From positions 1 through 10,244 of the forward strand of contig PLDP01000080.1 in assembly GCA_003136795.1 (NCBI GenBank): a DNA stretch of 10,244 bases, in the 5' to 3' direction. Origin of the DNA: Actinomycetota bacterium. Lineage in GTDB: Bacteria; Actinomycetota; Thermoleophilia; Gaiellales; Gaiellaceae. Under the pieces are notes generated by a model. It did not search any database, had not been told where the DNA came from, and saw only the letters and a list, made by a program, of their open reading frames with translations. The number at the start of each line of letters is the position of its first letter. The stretch's first letter is position 1. This document shows, in pieces, positions 7,538 through 10,244 of this stretch. Both the position numbers and the translations under genes were made by a program.

Positions 7538-8983
7538 GTGACACGCGCCGTGACGGTCGTCCTCCTGATCGCATTCGCCGCGGGCGCCGCGGCCTGGCGG
7601 CTCGCCGGCGTCAAGCCCGACCCGAACGTGCAGGCGATCGCGGACGGCTGCCAGCGCGACACGACGAAGATCTACACCGGCTTCGCACCGAACTGGGCGT
7701 ACGTCAACGACCGTGACTTTCCCTCCGCCGGGGCGCCGCCCGCGACCCAGTGGGTGAGCGGCACCGTCAAGGGGGCCACCGGCCTGCTCGCCTCGCGCGT
7801 GGCGAGCTCGGACGATCCGATCACGCACCTCTCGTACGACGTGAACATCGACCTCACCGTCGATCCTGCCGACGACTTCCTCACCGGCGTCTCGCGCGAC
7901 GGCACGCCGGAGCAGGGGACGATCCACATGGAGCGCGAGACGACGTCGTTCCCCGAGTTTGCGTGGCCGCAGCCCGGCGATCACGTGCAGGCGCTCGGCT
8001 CCTGGGTGTGGGACTGCGACCACTACCAGGGCGCCGGGGAGAAGACGGAGTTTCACCCGTTCCGCGCGGCGTGGGTCGTGCGCTCCGCTTCGCCGCGGGC
8101 CGCGCGGCTGTCGTCCGAAGGCGACCTCTTCGTCTCCACCGACGCGACGCCGGCCGGGCAGGAAGCGGAGTGCGCGCACGAGACGAAGGGCTCGGACCAG
8201 TTCAAGTCGTGCGCGCACGCATATCCCGACTGGCTCTCGGTCAACGGCGCGTATGCGTTCGACCTGCCGGCGCCGACGAGCACGTGCGCGCAGCCGACGA
8301 TCCGCACGGTCGACCACGGCAGCGTCAACGCGCCGAAGATCGGCGCGACGTGGACCGGGAAGGCCTGGCACGTCGCCTTCACCGTCGCGGCCGCGCAGGG
8401 CGCCCGCGTGTTCGTCGCGCAGCAGCTCTTCGCGACGTGCGCCAACGCACCCACGATCGACCACCTGCGCCTGCACTTCGACAAGCTGCTCGTCCGCCGC
8501 GCGATGGACCCGAGCTGCCCGCCCGACAAGCCGGCGTGCCCGTACGCGAACGAGTCGACGCTGCTCGGCCAGATCACGACCAGCCCGGGCGAGTGGCAGC
8601 TCATGTGGAGCGTCGACGGGATCTGGGGCCGCTGGCCCGGAACGCTCGCCGCGAAGGACGGCTCCACGTTCACCGGCCGCCAGAGCGTTGACTTCTACGT
8701 CCAGCACGGGAAGCCCTGGACCTTCGTGGCGCTGGCCCGCGAGTGCGACTTCGGCGCGCTGCCGGGCTGGGACGGGCCCGGCCACCCCACCGCGCCGTGC
8801 CCGGTCTCGAACGAGGTGGGGAACGCGCTCGGCGACGACTATCCGGGTGCGATCACCCTCACCTACCACGGCGCGGCGCTCGGCCGGCACGTGTCGAACG
8901 CGCCGACCGCAGGCTCGACGTGTCCGCCGTCGAACGTGAACGGGTGCTATCAGCTCACGTACACGGTTAGCCGTGTGCGCTAA
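7538..8983 (+). CDS. Exported or membrane-anchored 12-cysteine protein of unknown function
   Basis: A 481-residue protein I do not recognise. It begins VTRAVTVVLLIAFAAGAAAW: one Arg, then a hydrophobic stretch (about 4-20) typical of a signal peptide or single N-terminal anchor. No lipobox is seen. The remainder has 12 cysteines (38, 160, 212, 225, 250, 301, 327, 334, 403, 421, 462, 470), an even number that suits disulphides outside the cell, and is rich in Trp. The C-D-H triplet at 160-162 followed by E-F-H-P at 171-174 could form a metal site, but this is only a guess. The frame extends upstream, but GTG 7538 is chosen because it starts just before the signal-like segment and lies 6 bp after a good -10. 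Alternative GTG codons would shorten the hydrophobic region. It is divergent from dinB (45 bp). A small gene follows 17 bp downstream and is probably co-transcribed. Confidence 0.8.
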   Translation: MTRAVTVVLLIAFAAGAAAWRLAGVKPDPNVQAIADGCQRDTTKIYTGFAPNWAYVNDRDFPSAGAPPATQWVSGTVKGATGLLASRVASSDDPITHLSYDVNIDLTVDPADDFLTGVSRDGTPEQGTIHMERETTSFPEFAWPQPGDHVQALGSWVWDCDHYQGAGEKTEFHPFRAAWVVRSASPRAARLSSEGDLFVSTDATPAGQEAECAHETKGSDQFKSCAHAYPDWLSVNGAYAFDLPAPTSTCAQPTIRTVDHGSVNAPKIGATWTGKAWHVAFTVAAAQGARVFVAQQLFATCANAPTIDHLRLHFDKLLVRRAMDPSCPPDKPACPYANESTLLGQITTSPGEWQLMWSVDGIWGRWPGTLAAKDGSTFTGRQSVDFYVQHGKPWTFVALARECDFGALPGWDGPGHPTAPCPVSNEVGNALGDDYPGAITLTYHGAALGRHVSNAPTAGSTCPPSNVNGCYQLTYTVSRVR

Positions 8984-8986
8984 CCG
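8964..8986 (+). other. Perfect 8-bp stem-loop across the stop codon of the 12-Cys gene
   Basis: CGGTTAGC (8964-8971) pairs perfectly with GCTAACCG (8979-8986) around a 7-nt loop. The 3' arm contains the TAA stop (8981-8983) and ends where the ribosome site of the next gene (GGGGAAAGGA, 8986-8995) begins. No U-run follows, so it is not a standard intrinsic terminator. It could modulate coupling between the two genes or protect an mRNA end. Confidence 0.55.
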
Positions 8987-9000
8987 GGGAAAGGAACGTC

Positions 9001-9264
9001 ATGGCGAAAAGCACGATTGACCGTCTCACCTCGCTCGGCGAGGAAGTGCTCGGCAAGGCTTCGCAGAATCCGACCGCGCACCGCATGCTGCAGGGCGCGA
9101 TCCAGATGAAAGACCGCGTCGACGACCTCTCGAAGCGGGTGCGCGGGCTCGAGGCGATGGAGAAGAAGATCGCACAGCTCGAGAAGCGCATCGCGAAGCT
9201 CGAGGGCGCGAAGCGCGCGACCTCGAAGTCGGGCACAACGCCGAAGAGCGCTACGAAGAAATAG
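9001..9264 (+). CDS. Small coiled-coil protein with lysine-rich tail
   Basis: An 87-residue, highly charged, cytoplasmic-looking protein with no signal or membrane segment. Residues about 37-70 form a predicted coiled coil, with hydrophobic residues at 43, 50, 57 and 64 (L, L, I, I) spaced seven apart and a second stripe at M53, L60 and L67. The tail (71-87) is KRATSKSGTT plus PKSATKK, a flexible basic stretch like those that touch nucleic acid or acidic surfaces. ATG 9001 has a strong ribosome site, AAGGA (8991-8995), 5 nt upstream. The gene starts 17 bp after the exported 12-Cys protein, with a stem-loop between them. Its last 14 bp overlap the convergent lipid kinase gene. I can assign no function; an oligomerising scaffold or DNA-associated protein is possible. 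Confidence 0.82.
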   Translation: MAKSTIDRLTSLGEEVLGKASQNPTAHRMLQGAIQMKDRVDDLSKRVRGLEAMEKKIAQLEKRIAKLEGAKRATSKSGTTPKSATKK

Positions 9265-10165
9265 GGACGCGCACCCGCAGGGCGCCGGGCACGACCTCGA
9301 ACACCGCGGGGGTCGTTCCGACCTGCTCGCCCTCGACCTCGATCGGCAGGTGCTCGGCGGCGTCCACGTCGACGCGCCGGCTTTGCAGCACCTCGACCTT
9401 CGGGTGGTTGACGTGCTTGCCCTTGTAGAGCTTGGGCGCCGTCGTCAGGAAGTCCACCTTGCCGATGTCGCCGATCAGCACGACCTCGAAGAGCCCGTCG
9501 TCGGGCTGCGCGCCGGGGGCGAGCATCATCCCGCCGCCGTGCCAGACGCCGTTCGCGACGATCACGTCGTGCATCAGGCCGCGCCGCTCGGTGTCGTCGA
9601 GCCGCACCGTCACCTCGGTGTTCTCCCACTCGAGAAATACGCGGGTCAACACGTAGAAGAAGGTCGCCTTGCCGCCGAGCGCCTTCGACATCCCGTTCGC
9701 GCGCTGCGCCACCGCGCCGCTCATCCCAACCGAGCCGACGTTCGCGAACCAGCGCTCGGCATCCTCGCCGCCCCAGGTGCGGTAGCGGACCCGTCCCGCG
9801 TCGATCGTGCGCGGCACGCCGGTCACGGCAACGCGCACCGCGTCGTCGAACTTCGTCGGGATGCCGAAGGTGCGGACGAAGTCCATGCCGGTGCCGGTCG
9901 CGATCGTCGCCAGGTCGACGTCGCGCCCGGCGATGCCGTTCACGACCTCGTTCACCGTGCCGTCGCCGCCGACGGCGACGACGAGCTTCGCCCCGCCTTC
10001 GACGGCCTCGCGCGCCAGTTCGATCAGGTGGCCCGGCCGCTTCGAGAACAGCGTCTCGCCCTGCAGGCCGAGCCGTGCCGCGCGGTGGGCGAGCTCCGGC
10101 CAGCGCTTGCCGGTCGCGCCGTTCGACGACGCGGGGTTGACCAGGAAGACCGTCTCGGCGCTAAT
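9251..10165 (-). CDS. Diacylglycerol kinase-type lipid kinase (YegS/DgkB family), ATT start
   Basis: A 304-residue lipid kinase when started at ATT 10165, the normal size for the family. These enzymes use ATP to phosphorylate diacylglycerol or a related lipid at the inner membrane face. Conserved elements are the first strand VFLVNPASSNG (6-16), the nucleotide loop GGDGTVNEVVNG (66-77) and TGTGMDFVRTFGIP (the family usually has GTGNDF, so Asn is replaced by Met). DDGLFEVVLIGDIGK and EGEQVGTTPAVFEVVPGALRV follow near the end. A start at GTG 9955 would remove GGDGT and the first strand, so it is rejected. Between an in-frame TGA upstream and the first strand there is no ATG, GTG or TTG. ATT 10165-10163 is the best-placed codon and overlaps the stop of the preceding gene as ATTAG; CTG 10144 would cut the first strand. 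Its 3' end overlaps the coiled-coil gene by 14 bp. The family call is firm and the start is tentative. Confidence 0.9.
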   Translation of the reverse strand: MSAETVFLVNPASSNGATGKRWPELAHRAARLGLQGETLFSKRPGHLIELAREAVEGGAKLVVAVGGDGTVNEVVNGIAGRDVDLATIATGTGMDFVRTFGIPTKFDDAVRVAVTGVPRTIDAGRVRYRTWGGEDAERWFANVGSVGMSGAVAQRANGMSKALGGKATFFYVLTRVFLEWENTEVTVRLDDTERRGLMHDVIVANGVWHGGGMMLAPGAQPDDGLFEVVLIGDIGKVDFLTTAPKLYKGKHVNHPKVEVLQSRRVDVDAAEHLPIEVEGEQVGTTPAVFEVVPGALRVRVPISS

Positions 10166-10244
10166 CGCTGATCGCGACTTCGAGCGCGATCTTCATCATG
10201 CGATCGACCGAGGCACGCAGGTCGTCGTCCGAGATTCGCGTGAA
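10161..10244 (-). CDS. Unidentified protein, C-terminal 27 residues (partial)
   Basis: The minus-strand frame is open from the window edge to TAG 10163-10161. It encodes FTRISDDDLRASVDRMMK followed by IALEVAISD. This acidic, helical-looking tail is too short to assign. It is accepted as a gene end because its stop overlaps the ATT at the start of the lipid kinase by one base, a typical translational-coupling arrangement. It would be the upstream partner of the kinase in an operon. A short internal ORF from the tandem ATGs is possible but unlikely. Confidence 0.55.
   Translation of the reverse strand, partial: FTRISDDDLRASVDRMMKIALEVAISD

Noticed and set aside
7493..8890. Upstream extension of the dinB frame giving an 819-residue protein
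   Set aside because: The extra part is antisense to the 12-Cys protein gene and Arg-rich; the polymerase family starts at MIVAHLDLDAFF and a -10 element lies just before it.
8964..8990. Hairpin considered as a Rho-independent terminator
   Set aside because: It is followed by GGGAAAGGA rather than a T-run, and a well-placed ribosome site and gene follow directly.
9350..10171. Plus-strand frame of 273 codons opposite the lipid kinase
   Set aside because: Arg/Val/Ala/Asp-rich with no motif; the minus strand holds GGDGT and the other lipid-kinase blocks.

Overview
This is about 10.2 kb of very GC-rich, tightly packed bacterial chromosome. The acyl-CoA dehydrogenase/SDR pair, a VanW/G5-type wall protein, a ChoD-like GMC oxidoreductase and frequent leaderless-looking starts (a -10 hexamer about 7 bp before the start codon) suggest a high-GC actinobacterium. 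A Thermoleophilia-like lineage is my guess from overall protein flavour and could not be tested here. I see no rRNA, tRNA, CRISPR, insertion sequence or phage gene. The region looks like a housekeeping/metabolic chromosome segment rather than a mobile island.

Layout. 1-273 (+): the 3' end of a sensor histidine kinase, holding the ATP-binding half. 304-1482 and 1517-2350 (+): acyl-CoA dehydrogenase followed by an SDR oxidoreductase, probably one operon for acyl-CoA oxidation. A promoter lies inside the end of the kinase gene, with a strong 20-bp TetR-like palindrome over the predicted transcription start. 2385-4208 (+): membrane-anchored VanW-family protein with a poly-Thr tail. 4180-4602 (-): hotdog acyl-CoA thioesterase, whose end overlaps the VanW gene. 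4650-6197 (+): ChoD-like GMC oxidoreductase, divergent from the thioesterase. 6194-6352 (-): 52-residue CxxC protein, found by reading the gap. 6431-7492 (-): DNA polymerase IV (DinB) with a LexA-like box at its promoter. 7538-8983 (+): secreted 12-cysteine protein of unknown function. 9001-9264 (+): small coiled-coil protein with a lysine-rich tail. 9251-10165 (-): YegS/DgkB-type lipid kinase that seems to start at ATT. 10161-10244 (-): the tail of an unidentified gene.

How they fit. The acyl-CoA dehydrogenase, SDR, thioesterase and sterol-oxidase-like enzyme are compatible with lipid or acyl-CoA metabolism, but only the first two look co-transcribed. DinB stands apart as a DNA-damage gene. 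All three convergent gene pairs overlap at their 3' ends, leaving no room for conventional terminators. Two divergent pairs share short promoter regions of 45-47 bp.

The strongest leads are the TetR-like operator (266-285), the LexA-like box at dinB (7494-7507), the ATT start overlapping an upstream stop (10161-10165), the unannotated CxxC microprotein (6194-6352) and the unknown 12-cysteine exported protein (7538-8983). I found no clear multi-gene novel system.
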